Of a DNA stretch of 64,000 bases, positions 1 through 9,188 are shown one piece after another. The stretch is from Brachyspira pilosicoli P43/6/78. GTDB lineage: Bacteria > Spirochaetota > Brachyspiria > Brachyspirales > Brachyspiraceae. Under the pieces are notes generated by a model that did not search any database, was not told the origin of the DNA, and worked only from the letters and a program-made list of their open reading frames with translations. Each line of letters starts with the position of its first letter. Within the stretch, counting starts at the first letter, position 1. The stretch spans positions 248,001 through 312,000 of the forward strand of contig NC_019908.1 of assembly GCF_000325665.1 (NCBI RefSeq), read 5' to 3'. Made by a program: the position numbers and the translations under genes.

Positions 1-932
1 CAATAGTAACATCTTTTAATAGAAACTTTGCAAAACGTGCTGATGGTAACCCTAATACTCATGCATTCGTTGCTTCTCCTGAAACTGTAATGGCTTTAAG
101 CATAGCAGGAGATTTAAGATTTAATCCTTTAAAAGATAGTTTAATTAATGAAGAAGGAAAAGAAGTTAAACTCGATGAACCTGTTGGAATAGCTTTGCCA
201 AAAAACGGACTTAGCACAGAAAATAAAAATAGACAAAATGCACCAGATAGCAGCATAGAAATTATAATAGATAAAGATTCCAAACGTTTACAATTATTAA
301 AGCCTTTTGATAAGTTTAATATAAAAGATTTTGAGAATATGCCTTTGCTTATAAAGGTTAAAGGTAAATGTACAACAGACCATATATCAATGGCTGGACC
401 TTGGTTAAAGTTCAGAGGGCATTTGGAAAATATTTCAGACAATATGCTAATGGGAGCTGTTAATTTCTTTAATGAAAAAACAAACTCTGTATTTAATCAG
501 TTAAGCAAGACTTATGAAGAAGTTTCAAAAACAGCAAAAGAATATAAGCAAAAAAATATTTCTTCTATAGTAGTGGCAGAAGAGAATTATGGAGAAGGCT
601 CAAGCAGAGAGCATGCTGCAATGGAGCCAAGATTTTTGAATGTTAAAGCAGTGCTTGCTAAAAGTTTTGCTAGAATACATGAAACTAATCTTAAAAAACA
701 AGGTATGCTTGCTATAACATTTAAAGATAAAGATGATTATAACAAGATAGAAGAAAAAGATAAAATAAGCATATTAGGTCTTGATGATTTTAGGCCTAAA
801 CAAAACTTAACTGTTAAAGTAATTCATCAAAATGGAAGTGAAGAGACTTTTGAAGCGGTTCACACATATAATGAAGCACAGATTGAATGGTTTAAAAACG
901 GAGGAGCATTGAATAGTTTAATGAAAAATTAA
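1..932 (+). CDS. Aconitate hydratase, C-terminal part (5' end outside the window)
   Basis: Interconverts citrate and isocitrate with a [4Fe-4S] cluster. The reading frame is open from base 3, so the gene begins upstream; the first internal methionine (base 90) is not the start. Seen: a [13 protein letters not shown] stretch at the left edge, a [12 protein letters not shown] segment and the swivel-domain [14 protein letters not shown] motif, all typical of aconitases. The protein ends at a TAA at 930-932. It is followed in the same direction by isocitrate dehydrogenase and citrate synthase, so the three form a citrate-to-2-oxoglutarate set that probably supplies glutamate precursors. The cluster cysteines must lie in the missing part. 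Confidence 0.95.
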   Translation, partial: IVTSFNRNFAKRADGNPNTHAFVASPETVMALSIAGDLRFNPLKDSLINEEGKEVKLDEPVGIALPKNGLSTENKNRQNAPDSSIEIIIDKDSKRLQLLKPFDKFNIKDFENMPLLIKVKGKCTTDHISMAGPWLKFRGHLENISDNMLMGAVNFFNEKTNSVFNQLSKTYEEVSKTAKEYKQKNISSIVVAEENYGEGSSREHAAMEPRFLNVKAVLAKSFARIHETNLKKQGMLAITFKDKDDYNKIEEKDKISILGLDDFRPKQNLTVKVIHQNGSEETFEAVHTYNEAQIEWFKNGGALNSLMKN

Positions 933-983
933 TTTATATAAATTTAAATGTTTGATATTCTTTATAGTATCATAAATAAAATA

Positions 984-1068
984 CAGTTCTTTTGGTTCTT
1001 TTATACCAATACCGAAGGCACTTCCTACGGTCGTAAAAGAACTGGAGGTGCGGGGGCTAGTCCCCGTA
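984..1068 (+). repeat. Mosaic intergenic repeat, copy 1 (module A plus GC hairpin)
   Basis: Lies between aconitase and icd. Module A starts with a CAGTTCTTTTGG-like edge and contains GTTCTTTTA and TAAAAGAAC arms that can pair around a GC-richer core (ACCGAAGGCACTTCC). It is followed by a short hairpin, CGGGG with CCCCG, at 1051-1066. Close copies occur near 9.7, 23.8, 24.1 and 49.6 kb. The GC content stands out from the AT-rich surroundings. It carries no credible gene; the minus-strand ORF across it is a by-product. Confidence 0.8.
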
Positions 1069-1099
1069 AATAAAAAACAATCAATAATAGGATTTTAAT

Positions 1100-2359
1100 A
1101 TGAGTAAAATAGAAATGAAAAATGGTAAATTGATAGTACCAAATAAAGTTACAATTCCTTTTATAGAAGGGGACGGAGTAGGGGCTGAAATTACGCCTGC
1201 TTCTCAAATGGTTGTAAATGCGGCTGTAAAAAAAGCCTACAACGGCGAGAAGTCTATTGAATGGCTTGAAGTACTTGCAGGAGATAAAGCTCAAAAAGAA
1301 TTAGGAACACCTTTACCTGATGATACTATAAACACTTTTAAAGAATATCTTATAGGCATAAAAGGGCCTTTAACTACACCTGTTGGTGAAGGTATGCGTT
1401 CACTAAATGTTGCACTTCGTCAAACTTTAGACCTTTATGTTTGTTTAAGACCTGTAAGATGGTTTAAGGGGACTTCTTCACCTATAAAAGAGCCTAATAA
1501 AGTTAATATGGTTGTGTTTAGAGAGAACACCGAAGATATATATGCTGGTATAGAATGGAAAACAGGCACTGAAGAAGCAAAAAAATTCTATAACTTCCTA
1601 AAAAATGAAATGGGTGTAACTAAAGTAAGATTTCCAGAAACATCATCTTTCGGAGTTAAGCCAGTATCTGAAGAAGGCTCTAAAAGACTCATACGCTCTG
1701 CAATAGAATATGCCTTATTAAATAAACTTCCTTCTGTTACTTTGGTTCATAAGGGTAATATAATGAAGTTCACTGAAGGCGGGTTCAAAAAATACGGATA
1801 TGAGCTAGCTAGAAAAGAGTTTGCTCATCAAACTTTTACTATGGAAGAATATGCAGAAATAAAAAAAGAGTTTGGAGAAGATAAAGCGAAAGAAAAATTA
1901 AAAGAAGCAAAAGCACAAGGTAAACTCATAATAAAAGATAATATTTGCGATGCCTTTTTACAAAACACATTATTAAAACCGGAAGACTATTCTGTAATAG
2001 CAACGTTAAACTTAAATGGTGATTATGTATCAGACCAATTAGCAGCTATGGTTGGGGGAATAGGAATAGCACCTGGAGGAAATATTAATTATAAAACAGG
2101 GCATGCTATTTTTGAAGCGACCCATGGCACAGCACCAGATATAGCAGGAAAAAATAAGGCTAATCCTTGTTCATTAATACTTTCTTCTGTGATGGCATTA
2201 GAATATTTGAATATGAATGAGGCTGCTAGTTTAATAATAAATGCATTAGAGAAATCTTTTGAAAGCGGATATGCTACAGAAGATTTGGCTAGCTTTATGG
2301 ATAATGGAACTAAACTTGGCACAAAAGAGTTTGCAGAAAAAATTGTTTCTATAATGTAA
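1100..2359 (+). CDS. icd: Isocitrate dehydrogenase, probably NAD-dependent
   Basis: Oxidatively decarboxylates isocitrate to 2-oxoglutarate. It is 419 residues long, like the E. coli-type homodimeric enzyme. Seen: the substrate loop RSLNVALRQ (residues 100-108, containing the serine that is phosphorylated in E. coli), [10 protein letters not shown], and [11 protein letters not shown]. At the cofactor site the sequence reads [15 protein letters not shown] (342-356). The Asp347, Ile348 and Ala354 replace the Lys, Tyr and Val that bind the NADP phosphate in the E. coli enzyme, and Ser398 aligns with the E. coli Arg395. This is the NAD-type signature, so NAD preference is inferred. Citrate synthase follows 25 bases downstream, so the two are probably co-transcribed. 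Confidence 0.95.
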   Translation: MSKIEMKNGKLIVPNKVTIPFIEGDGVGAEITPASQMVVNAAVKKAYNGEKSIEWLEVLAGDKAQKELGTPLPDDTINTFKEYLIGIKGPLTTPVGEGMRSLNVALRQTLDLYVCLRPVRWFKGTSSPIKEPNKVNMVVFRENTEDIYAGIEWKTGTEEAKKFYNFLKNEMGVTKVRFPETSSFGVKPVSEEGSKRLIRSAIEYALLNKLPSVTLVHKGNIMKFTEGGFKKYGYELARKEFAHQTFTMEEYAEIKKEFGEDKAKEKLKEAKAQGKLIIKDNICDAFLQNTLLKPEDYSVIATLNLNGDYVSDQLAAMVGGIGIAPGGNINYKTGHAIFEATHGTAPDIAGKNKANPCSLILSSVMALEYLNMNEAASLIINALEKSFESGYATEDLASFMDNGTKLGTKEFAEKIVSIM

Positions 2360-2384
2360 TAAAAAATAATATAGGGGTATATTT

Positions 2385-3728
2385 ATGAAAAAAGAATATT
2401 TATTGTACAAACTTTATGACCATTCAAGCAAAAGAATAAAAATAGATAGTGAACTTTTTCAGAAATATAATGTAAAAAAAGGTTTAAGAAATGAAGATGG
2501 AACAGGGGTGCTTGTTGGGCTTACAAATATTGGAGATGTTGTAGGTTATGAAAGAGATAAAAACGGAAAAGTATGCCCTATAGACGGTAAGCTTTATTAT
2601 AGAGGGTATGATTTAAATGATATTGCTAATGATATATTAACTAATAAACGTTTTGGTTATGAGGAGGTTTGTTATCTTCTTCTTTCTGGTAAGCTTCCAG
2701 ATATGGAGAGATTGCAGTCTTTTAAAGAGTTAATATCTGATAATATGTATTTAGATAAAAAAACTATAATGAATATAATAGATTTGGAAGGGCAAAATAT
2801 TATGAACATACTTTCAAGAAGTGTGCTTGAGATGTATATTCATGACCCTAATCCTGAAGATTTGTCATTAGAAAACTTAATGCTTCAATCTATACAATTA
2901 ATAGCAAGATTTCCTGCTGTTATTGCTTATGCTTATAATATGTTTCAATATAGTGTTAATCAAAAATATTTAAATATTACATTGCCAAAACCAAAATATT
3001 CTATAGCAGAGAATTTTTTATATATGCTTAAGCAGGAGTTTAGCGAATTAGAGGCTAGAATGCTTGATTTGCTTTTGATACTTCATGCAGAACACGGCGG
3101 CGGTAACAACTCTACATTTACAGTACGTGTTACAAGCTCTACAAGAACAGATACTTATTCAAGCATTTCTGCTGGTATTGGTTCTTTAAAAGGGGATTTG
3201 CATGGAGGAGCTAATGCTAAAGTAATGGATATGTTAATTCATTTGAAAGAGGCTATAGATAATTGGGAGAGCAAAAAAGAGATAGATGAATATTTAATGA
3301 AAATGCTTAACAAAGAAGCTTATGACAAGAGCGGACTTATATATGGAATGGGGCATGCTGTTTATACTTTATCAGACCCTCGTGCTGTTATATTAAAAGA
3401 TTTGGCTCGTCAGCTTGCTAAAGAAAAGAAAAAAGAAAAAGAGCTTGCATTTATGGAATTAATAGAAGAGAGAGCTATAGAGTGTTTTATAAAAGTAAAA
3501 GGAGAGAAAAAAAGAGTTTGTGCTAATGTTGACCTTTATTCTGGATTTATATATGAAATGCTTGGCATATCTAAAGAGCTTTATACTCCGCTTTTTGCTA
3601 TGTCAAGAATTGTAGGCTGGTGTGCTCATAGAATAGAGGAACTTAATTTTGATGACAGAAGAATTATAAGACCTGCGTATAAAAATGTTTCTGACCCTCA
3701 AGAGTTTATTTCTATGGATAAGAGATAA
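2385..3728 (+). CDS. gltA: Citrate synthase
   Basis: Condenses oxaloacetate and acetyl-CoA to citrate. It has 447 residues. Seen: HAEHGGGNNSTF with the first active-site histidine, SLKGDLHGGAN, GMGHAVYTLSDPRA with the second histidine, and NVDLYSGFIYEMLGI with the catalytic aspartate. The N-terminal 50 or so residues resemble the extended Gram-positive and spirochaetal forms rather than the short archaeal type. The start ATG has a GGGG-type ribosome site just upstream (ATAGGGGTATATTT). It is the last gene of the aconitase-icd-citrate synthase run. No enzyme after 2-oxoglutarate is encoded in the window, which fits a biosynthetic half-cycle, but that cannot be settled here. Confidence 0.95.
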   Translation: MKKEYLLYKLYDHSSKRIKIDSELFQKYNVKKGLRNEDGTGVLVGLTNIGDVVGYERDKNGKVCPIDGKLYYRGYDLNDIANDILTNKRFGYEEVCYLLLSGKLPDMERLQSFKELISDNMYLDKKTIMNIIDLEGQNIMNILSRSVLEMYIHDPNPEDLSLENLMLQSIQLIARFPAVIAYAYNMFQYSVNQKYLNITLPKPKYSIAENFLYMLKQEFSELEARMLDLLLILHAEHGGGNNSTFTVRVTSSTRTDTYSSISAGIGSLKGDLHGGANAKVMDMLIHLKEAIDNWESKKEIDEYLMKMLNKEAYDKSGLIYGMGHAVYTLSDPRAVILKDLARQLAKEKKKEKELAFMELIEERAIECFIKVKGEKKRVCANVDLYSGFIYEMLGISKELYTPLFAMSRIVGWCAHRIEELNFDDRRIIRPAYKNVSDPQEFISMDKR

Positions 3729-3892
3729 TTAAATATAATTTCTAATAATGAATTTTTTTAAAAGGAGTTTTATTTTGTATAAAGCTTCTTTTTATTATTA
3801 GACTTATTTCAATACATTAATAAATATTTATATTGTTTTTAGTTTAATAATTTATATTATATATAAAATAATATTATTTTATTAATTTGCAC

Positions 3893-4271
3893 TTTGGCTA
3901 AACGTAAGAGAAAAACTTAAATATTGGCACTTTCGCGAAGCGTGCCTAAATGGTAAAAACTTTGACGAAGTCTGCAAAGTGAAGGAGGGAAAAATTTGAA
4001 TAAAACAAATATATAGATTAATATAAAAAATTATTTGTTTAAATTAATATTTGCAGGGCTTTGCCCCACACCCCCACTTCTTTTGTTGCCACAAAGAAGC
4101 AAAAAGGCTGCAATATCATAATATTTGACATCTACTCCAAAAAATATTGGCTATAGTATTTGCGTTTTTTCCGACTTTGATGGAGTCCGCAAAGTAACCG
4201 AAGGAAGTGTCTGCAACCATATGAAGTACCTTTAGGTATAGGTGCGAAGGCTGTAAAAAGCTGAATAAAAT
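3893..4271. repeat. Cluster of mosaic intergenic repeats, copy 2
   Basis: The 605-base gap 3729-4333 has no convincing gene. It holds at least two repeat modules. A module A/B copy lies at 4052-4112 in minus orientation (reverse complement begins TGCAGCCTTTTTGCTTC and ends in GGGGCAAAGCCC). A module C copy lies at 4151-4271 in plus orientation, opening CTATAGTATTTGC and closing AAAAAGCTGAATAAAAT. A looser, related GC-richer patch occupies 3893-3990. The same module edges recur at 9.9 and 24.0 kb. Confidence 0.7.
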
Positions 4272-4333
4272 AAAAATTTATATAATAAAATATACTTGGT
4301 TTAGATATTTTATTAAAACTTTTGAAAATATAT

Positions 4334-4954
4334 TTAAACTTTATCTAATATAAGTGTTAAATCTTTTTTCTCTATTACAATATTTGCTTCTTTTTTTAAA
4401 ACTTCTTTAGCACAAAAGGCAGCCTTTTTTTTAGCATATTTAAACATACTTAAATCATTAGCCCCATCACCAACAGCTAAAGTATCATCATAGGAAACAT
4501 TAAGAAGCTTTTGCAATCTTACAAGCATATCCCCCTTGCTGTTTGAAAACATCATCTCGCCTCCAACTTTTCCTGTAAGTATGTTATTTTTTGTGTGAAA
4601 GATATTTGCAAACTCTCCGTCTAAATTAAGCTTATCTGCAAATAGGACAGTTGCATTTTTAAATCCTCCAGAAAAGCATACACATTTATATCCTTTTTTG
4701 TGAAGCTCTTGAATAGTTTCTTTTGCACCATTCATTATAGGAAGATTATTACAAATTTCATTAACAGTTTCTAATTTTACTCCTTTAAGTAAGGCAACTC
4801 TCATCTCTAAACTTTCAAAAAAATCAATCTCTCCTCTCATTCCTTTTGCAGTAATTTCAGCAATCTCTTTTGCAAAATTAGTTTCTCTTGCAATAATGTC
4901 TAGAGTCTCACCGTCCATCAAAGTGGAGTCAAAATCAAAAACTGCTAATTTCAT
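4334..4954 (-). CDS. serB: Phosphoserine phosphatase (HAD superfamily)
   Basis: Removes phosphate from O-phosphoserine, the last step of serine synthesis. It has 206 residues. Seen: the HAD motif I FDFDSTLM near residue 7 with the two catalytic aspartates, a FSGGF motif II region, and GDGANDLSMF as motifs III/IV. The length and the four-helix cap (GEIDFFESLEMRVALLKG) fit SerB rather than generic HAD proteins. It starts 12 bases after the serA stop on the same strand, so the two are co-transcribed. Together with the aminotransferase upstream they give a complete pathway from 3-phosphoglycerate to serine. Confidence 0.9.
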   Translation of the reverse strand: MKLAVFDFDSTLMDGETLDIIARETNFAKEIAEITAKGMRGEIDFFESLEMRVALLKGVKLETVNEICNNLPIMNGAKETIQELHKKGYKCVCFSGGFKNATVLFADKLNLDGEFANIFHTKNNILTGKVGGEMMFSNSKGDMLVRLQKLLNVSYDDTLAVGDGANDLSMFKYAKKKAAFCAKEVLKKEANIVIEKKDLTLILDKV

Positions 4955-4966
4955 TTATATTTGTCC

Positions 4967-6571
4967 TTATAGTGTATATCCTGAAGTAAGTTTAATATAC
5001 TTTGGTTGATGAACTCCATCTATTTGTGATATTTTATCTATCATGTCGCTTTCTATTATTCTGTCAACGTTTATAGCCATTATAGACATATTACTTCCTT
5101 TTATATTTTCTGATACATTCATAGAACCAATATTTATTCCGTCGCTTGATAATGTAGTTGCTACTTTTGCTATCATAGCAGGTTGGTTTATATGCGGTAC
5201 TATTAATATATGAGGCTGAGGTTTTATTATAACATCATAATCATTTAGCTTAACTATTCTTGCGATATTTTTAGCTATTAAAGATACAGATACATTATTA
5301 ACCTCTTTGTCTGTAGTTAGTTTTACTTTTAATATGCCTGTAAATGTAGAAGGAGTTTCAGATTTTATTGTTTTTACTTCTATTCCTCTTTGCTTTGCAA
5401 GATAAGGAGCATTAACATAGTTTACATCTTGAAGCATTGAAGATAATGCACCTTTTAATACTGCTACTTCAAGAGGCTGAATATCTAAATTTATTAATTC
5501 TCCCTGTGCTGTTATTTCAAAAGATTTAATTTTGCCTGTTGATATTTGCATTATCATTTCCCCTGCATTTTCTGCGATATTCATATAGTCTTTTACAGGT
5601 TCTAATTTTTCAGGATTAAGTGAAGGTATATTAACAGCTGATTCAGTATATCCTCCAGATAATACTTGTTTTATTTGTTTAGCAACATCTAAAGCAACAT
5701 TAATTTGAGCTTCTTTTGTACTAGCACCAAGATGAGGAGTAAGTATTAAATTATCATTTTTGTATTCAACTAATGGGCAAGTTTCTATCTTTGGTTCATT
5801 AACAAAAACATCAACTGCAGCAGCTGCTATAGTGCCGTTTTCTAATGCCTGTTTTAAATCCTCTTCATTAACAAGTCCGCCCCTTGAACAATTTATAATG
5901 ATAGCATTTTTTTTCATCTTACATAAATTATCTTTGTTTATAATATTATTTGTTTCAGGCGTTTTTGGTATATGAAGAGATAAATAATCAAGTTTAGGTA
6001 AAAACTCATCTAAAGAAGTTTCGTATACAGCTCCTACTTTTTGTACAATTTCTTCTGTGGCAAATGGGTCGTATACTATAACTTTCATTCCAATAGAAAG
6101 AGCAATATGCACAACCTTTCTTCCAATTCTTCCAAAGCCCATAACTCCTAAAGTCTTTCCAAAAAGTTCATTTCCTGTAAACTTATCTCTGTTCCATTTA
6201 GCTTCTTTTGTAGAAACTACAGCAGGAACTATATTTCTTGATATGGCAAGCATTAAAGCAATAGTATGCTCTGATGCTGCAATAGTGTTTCCATCTGGAG
6301 AGTTTACTACTATTATTCCTTTCTCTGTAGCAGCTTCAACATCTATATTGTCAACACCAACTCCAGCACGTCCTATAATTTTTAAGTTTTTTCCAGCTTC
6401 TATGATTTTTCTTGTTACTTTTGTTTGGCTTCTTACCATTAGAGCATCATATTCGCCTATAATGTTAGTAAGTTCATCTTCGCTCATTGTTGGAAGAAAT
6501 ACAACTTCAGAAACATCTGCTATGATATCTTTAACGCATTCATTTATTTTGTCAGTTATCAAAACTTTCAT
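4967..6571 (-). CDS. serA: D-3-phosphoglycerate dehydrogenase
   Basis: Oxidises 3-phosphoglycerate to 3-phosphohydroxypyruvate with NAD, the committed step of serine synthesis. It is 534 residues, the long form. In order: an N-terminal substrate domain, a Rossmann NAD domain with GFGRIG (about residue 146), the catalytic region with NCSRGGLVNE and LTPHLGAST, an intervening domain, and a C-terminal ACT domain (PHINQPAMIAKVATTL onward) expected to bind an amino acid, probably serine, as feedback inhibitor. It lies between the aminotransferase (131-base gap) and serB (12-base gap), all on the minus strand. Confidence 0.95.
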   Translation of the reverse strand: MKVLITDKINECVKDIIADVSEVVFLPTMSEDELTNIIGEYDALMVRSQTKVTRKIIEAGKNLKIIGRAGVGVDNIDVEAATEKGIIVVNSPDGNTIAASEHTIALMLAISRNIVPAVVSTKEAKWNRDKFTGNELFGKTLGVMGFGRIGRKVVHIALSIGMKVIVYDPFATEEIVQKVGAVYETSLDEFLPKLDYLSLHIPKTPETNNIINKDNLCKMKKNAIIINCSRGGLVNEEDLKQALENGTIAAAAVDVFVNEPKIETCPLVEYKNDNLILTPHLGASTKEAQINVALDVAKQIKQVLSGGYTESAVNIPSLNPEKLEPVKDYMNIAENAGEMIMQISTGKIKSFEITAQGELINLDIQPLEVAVLKGALSSMLQDVNYVNAPYLAKQRGIEVKTIKSETPSTFTGILKVKLTTDKEVNNVSVSLIAKNIARIVKLNDYDVIIKPQPHILIVPHINQPAMIAKVATTLSSDGINIGSMNVSENIKGSNMSIMAINVDRIIESDMIDKISQIDGVHQPKYIKLTSGYTL

Positions 6572-6680
6572 TGTATAATCTCCATTTAATTTAGTTTGTT
6601 ATAATTTTTAGTATGTATTTTAAAAACAATAAAATATTAATTTCTTGTTTTTTATATTTATTTTATTAGCATACTATAGT

Positions 6681-6704
6681 AAAATTTTTTATATAAAAAA
6701 TTTT
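6681..6704 (-). terminator. AT-only palindrome at the end of the aminotransferase gene
   Basis: AAAATTTTTT and AAAAAATTTT arms around an ATAT centre overlap the stop codon of the minus-strand aminotransferase gene. It could act as a weak terminator or processing hairpin. It contains no G or C, so stability is low and the call is tentative. Confidence 0.3.
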
Positions 6705-7827
6705 ATTTGTTTAACTCTTCTATTAATTTTTTAACTCCGCTTCCAACTTCAAATTTATATCCTAGTTTAATTAAGCTTGCTTCCAAAGCACCAACAGCCA
6801 TTATTAAATCTCTCTCGCATACAAATCCTAAAGTACCTATTCTGAATATTTTATTTTCTAAACTTCCCTGTCCATTAGCTACGATAATATCATAATCATC
6901 TTTCAAAGTTTTTCTTATATCTGGAACAGTTATTCCTTCTGGAGGAAGTATTGAAGTGATGGCATAGCTTGCATTATTATCATCTTCTACAAAAAGTTTT
7001 AAGCCTATAGTTTTTATAGCAGCTCTTAAAGCAAGAGAAAGTTTTTTATGTCTTTTATTAACATTTTCAATTCCCTCTTCTTTAATCATCTTCAAAGATG
7101 TATGAAGTGAGCTTATAAGACTTACTGCAGGTGTAAAAGGTGTAGTATCTTTAGCTAAAGATTTTTTATGCTCTTTCCAATTAAAATAAAAACTAGGATA
7201 TTTACATTGTTCATGCATTTTAAAAGCTTCTTCGCTTGCAGTTAAAAATGAAAGCCCTGGAGCTATCATAAATCCTTTTTGAGAGCCTGATAATGCAACA
7301 TCGATATTCCATTCATCAGTTTTAAACTCCATAGCACATAAACTTGTTATACCATCAACTACAGATAATGCACCATGTTTTTTTATTATAGAACATAGTG
7401 TTTTTACATCATTAGCAGCACCTGTAGAAGTTTCACTATGAGTGAGTGTTACTATTTTTATGTCTTTGTTTTTATTTAAAGCTTCTTCAAGCATTTGAGG
7501 TTTAATTACTTCACCAAGAGGTACTTCTAGTTTTATTACTTCTGCGCCTCTGCTTTCTGCAATTTTTGCCCATCTTGCTCCAAAGTTTCCAATCACTAAG
7601 CATAGTACTTTGTCTCCCTCATTAACTATATTTTCTAATGCAGCACACATTGCCCCAGTGCCGCTTGCTGTAAACAAAAATATATCATTTTTAGTTTGAA
7701 ACACATATTTTAAATCTTCGTAAACTTCTTTTAATATGTTTGAAAATTCTTTGCTTCTATGTGCCATAGGGTGTTTGGCCATTTCTATTAAAGCAGATTC
7801 TGGTACTGGTGTAGGTCCTGGTATCAA
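6703..7827 (-). CDS. Class V aminotransferase, probable phosphoserine aminotransferase (5' end frameshifted)
   Basis: A PLP-dependent small aminotransferase of the serine-pyruvate/alanine-glyoxylate branch: IPGPTPVPES at the N-terminus, FTASGTGAM as the phosphate-binding turn, VVDGITSLCAME with the PLP aspartate, and SGSQKGFM with the Schiff-base lysine. It lies directly upstream of serA and serB and no classical serC is present, so it probably converts phosphohydroxypyruvate to phosphoserine, as related enzymes do in some archaea; that role is inference. The start is odd. The TTG at 7827 has no ribosome site, while an ATG at 7849-7847 has a good AGGAG seven bases away and encodes MRDKTFL, but is one base out of frame. 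Removing one A at 7828-7829 gives MRDKTFLLIPGPTPVP, the expected N-terminus. Confidence 0.85.
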   Translation of the reverse strand: MIPGPTPVPESALIEMAKHPMAHRSKEFSNILKEVYEDLKYVFQTKNDIFLFTASGTGAMCAALENIVNEGDKVLCLVIGNFGARWAKIAESRGAEVIKLEVPLGEVIKPQMLEEALNKNKDIKIVTLTHSETSTGAANDVKTLCSIIKKHGALSVVDGITSLCAMEFKTDEWNIDVALSGSQKGFMIAPGLSFLTASEEAFKMHEQCKYPSFYFNWKEHKKSLAKDTTPFTPAVSLISSLHTSLKMIKEEGIENVNKRHKKLSLALRAAIKTIGLKLFVEDDNNASYAITSILPPEGITVPDIRKTLKDDYDIIVANGQGSLENKIFRIGTLGFVCERDLIMAVGALEASLIKLGYKFEVGSGVKKLIEELNK

Positions 7828-7984
7828 TTAAAAAAGTTTTGTCTCTCATAGTATAATCTCCTAAAAATACTCTGTTGTGGTATATTTAGATATTATATTA
7901 CTTTATACATATTTTACAATACTGTATTTAGTAATATTTTAAATAATTTTTATATATTTATTTTTCACTTATGAAATAAATATT

Positions 7985-8443
7985 TTAATTTAAATCCGAT
8001 GTGCAATTTGGACATTTTATAGCTTTAATATTTATATTAGAATAACAGTAGGGGCATACTTTAATTTCTTTTTTATCTTCTTTCTTTTCTTTTGGCATTT
8101 TTTCTTGTATTTTATTTACAGCTTTTATTATTATAAATATTGAAATAGCTGTTATTATAAAACTTATTATAGCATTAAAAAACATTCCAACACTTATAAC
8201 AACAGCACCAGCATTTTTGGCCATCTCTAATGAAGTGTATGGACCTTGATTTTCTATTCCTTTTTTTATAACTATAAATATATTAGAAAAATCTATACCG
8301 CTAAGCATTAAGCCTATTGGAGGCATTAAAATATCTTCTACGAATGAGTTTACTATTTTACTAAAAGCAGAACCTATTATAATACCAATAGACATATCTA
8401 TTACACTTCCACGCATTATAAAATTTTTAAACTCTTTGAGCAT
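7985..8443 (-). CDS. mscL: Large-conductance mechanosensitive channel with C-terminal zinc ribbon
   Basis: A pentameric inner-membrane channel that opens under membrane tension to release solutes in osmotic downshock. It has 152 residues. The first transmembrane helix carries the family signature ([20 protein letters not shown]), followed by [16 protein letters not shown], and a second helix spans about 80-108. The cytoplasmic tail is unusual: after a KKEDKKE linker it ends in [19 protein letters not shown], two CxxC pairs that look like a zinc ribbon, where most MscL proteins end in a short amphipathic helix. It appears to be a single-gene unit between the serine genes and the hsp20 pair. 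Confidence 0.95.
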   Translation of the reverse strand: MLKEFKNFIMRGSVIDMSIGIIIGSAFSKIVNSFVEDILMPPIGLMLSGIDFSNIFIVIKKGIENQGPYTSLEMAKNAGAVVISVGMFFNAIISFIITAISIFIIIKAVNKIQEKMPKEKKEDKKEIKVCPYCYSNINIKAIKCPNCTSDLN

Positions 8444-8669
8444 AAATTATACTCCTTAATTTTACTGTTATGTAATTATATAATATATTTAAAATTATTG
8501 TATTAGTTATGATACATTTATTTTTAGTAGTGTTATTTATAGTATTAAAAGTCTACAAAGCTCTATTTTTTGTGTATATAAATAATACATATATTAAAAT
8601 AACAATTTAGTATATTTATGAAAAGATATTCTAAATGTATAAAAAATATACAATATGCTAAATAATGTC

Positions 8670-8685
8670 TGGCATGATTCTTGCA
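8670..8685 (+). promoter_or_regulatory. Sigma-54 (RpoN) promoter of the hsp20 pair
   Basis: TGGCATGATTCTTGCA fits the sigma-54 consensus TGGCACGNNNNTTGCW at 11 of the 12 specified positions, with exact GG-to-GC spacing. Transcription would begin about 8697, leaving a leader of some 57 bases before the first hsp20 ATG at 8754. The 310-base gap 8444-8753 has no other gene. I did not recognise an activator binding site upstream. Confidence 0.75.
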
Positions 8686-8753
8686 TAATATATAGTGTAG
8701 CAAAAATAAAAAATGCTGCTTACTATTATTGATTGAAAAAAGGAGATTTGGTT

Positions 8754-9155
8754 ATGTCAAGAATATTTTTACCTGCTTTACATTCTATATTAGATGATTT
8801 TGATAATTTTTCTAATTTTTATAATGAAGAAAATAGCGTTTCTAAATATAGCGATTACAAGATAGAGGAGAATGATAATAGCTATACTATAGAAATGGAT
8901 ATGCCTGGTGTAAGAAAAGAGGATTTGGATATTGGTATAAAAGAGAATATGCTTTCAATATATGCTGAGAGAAAGAGAATGTCAAAAACTGATGAGAAAG
9001 AAGAAGTTGTTTCAAAATATGAACAAAGCTTTAATATTAGCGTGAAAGGAATAGATATTGAAAACATTTCTGCTAATTTTGAGAATGGTGTTTTAACTCT
9101 TACTCTTCCAAAAAAAGAAGAAGTTAAGTATGAGAAAAAAATAGAAATAGCTTAA
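8754..9155 (+). CDS. Small heat-shock protein, Hsp20 family (first of pair)
   Basis: An ATP-independent holdase that binds unfolding proteins. It has 133 residues from the chosen ATG at 8754, which has AAGGAG about eight bases upstream; a TTG at 8733 would add seven residues but lies before that ribosome site. The alpha-crystallin domain runs from about residue 33 (SYTIEMDMPGVRKEDLDIG) to FENGVLTLTLPKKEE near the end. A paralogue follows after 33 bases and the two share most of this domain. Expression is probably from the sigma-54 promoter at 8670-8685. No CIRCE-type inverted repeat was found. Confidence 0.92.
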   Translation: MSRIFLPALHSILDDFDNFSNFYNEENSVSKYSDYKIEENDNSYTIEMDMPGVRKEDLDIGIKENMLSIYAERKRMSKTDEKEEVVSKYEQSFNISVKGIDIENISANFENGVLTLTLPKKEEVKYEKKIEIA

Positions 9156-9188
9156 AAAATAATATAAAAAATAAAGGAGATTAGTATT

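Noticed and set aside
1025-1294. An 89-residue minus-strand frame over the repeat and the start of icd
   Set aside because: It runs antisense through icd and the GC hairpin; not protein-like.
3749-3802. A 17-codon frame (MNFFKRSFILYK) after citrate synthase
   Set aside because: No ribosome site before the ATG, very short, and AT-rich like the surroundings.
8690-8730. A possible CIRCE operator before hsp20 (TAGCA..TGCTG)
   Set aside because: The arms are only five bases and do not match TTAGCACTC/GAGTGCTAA.
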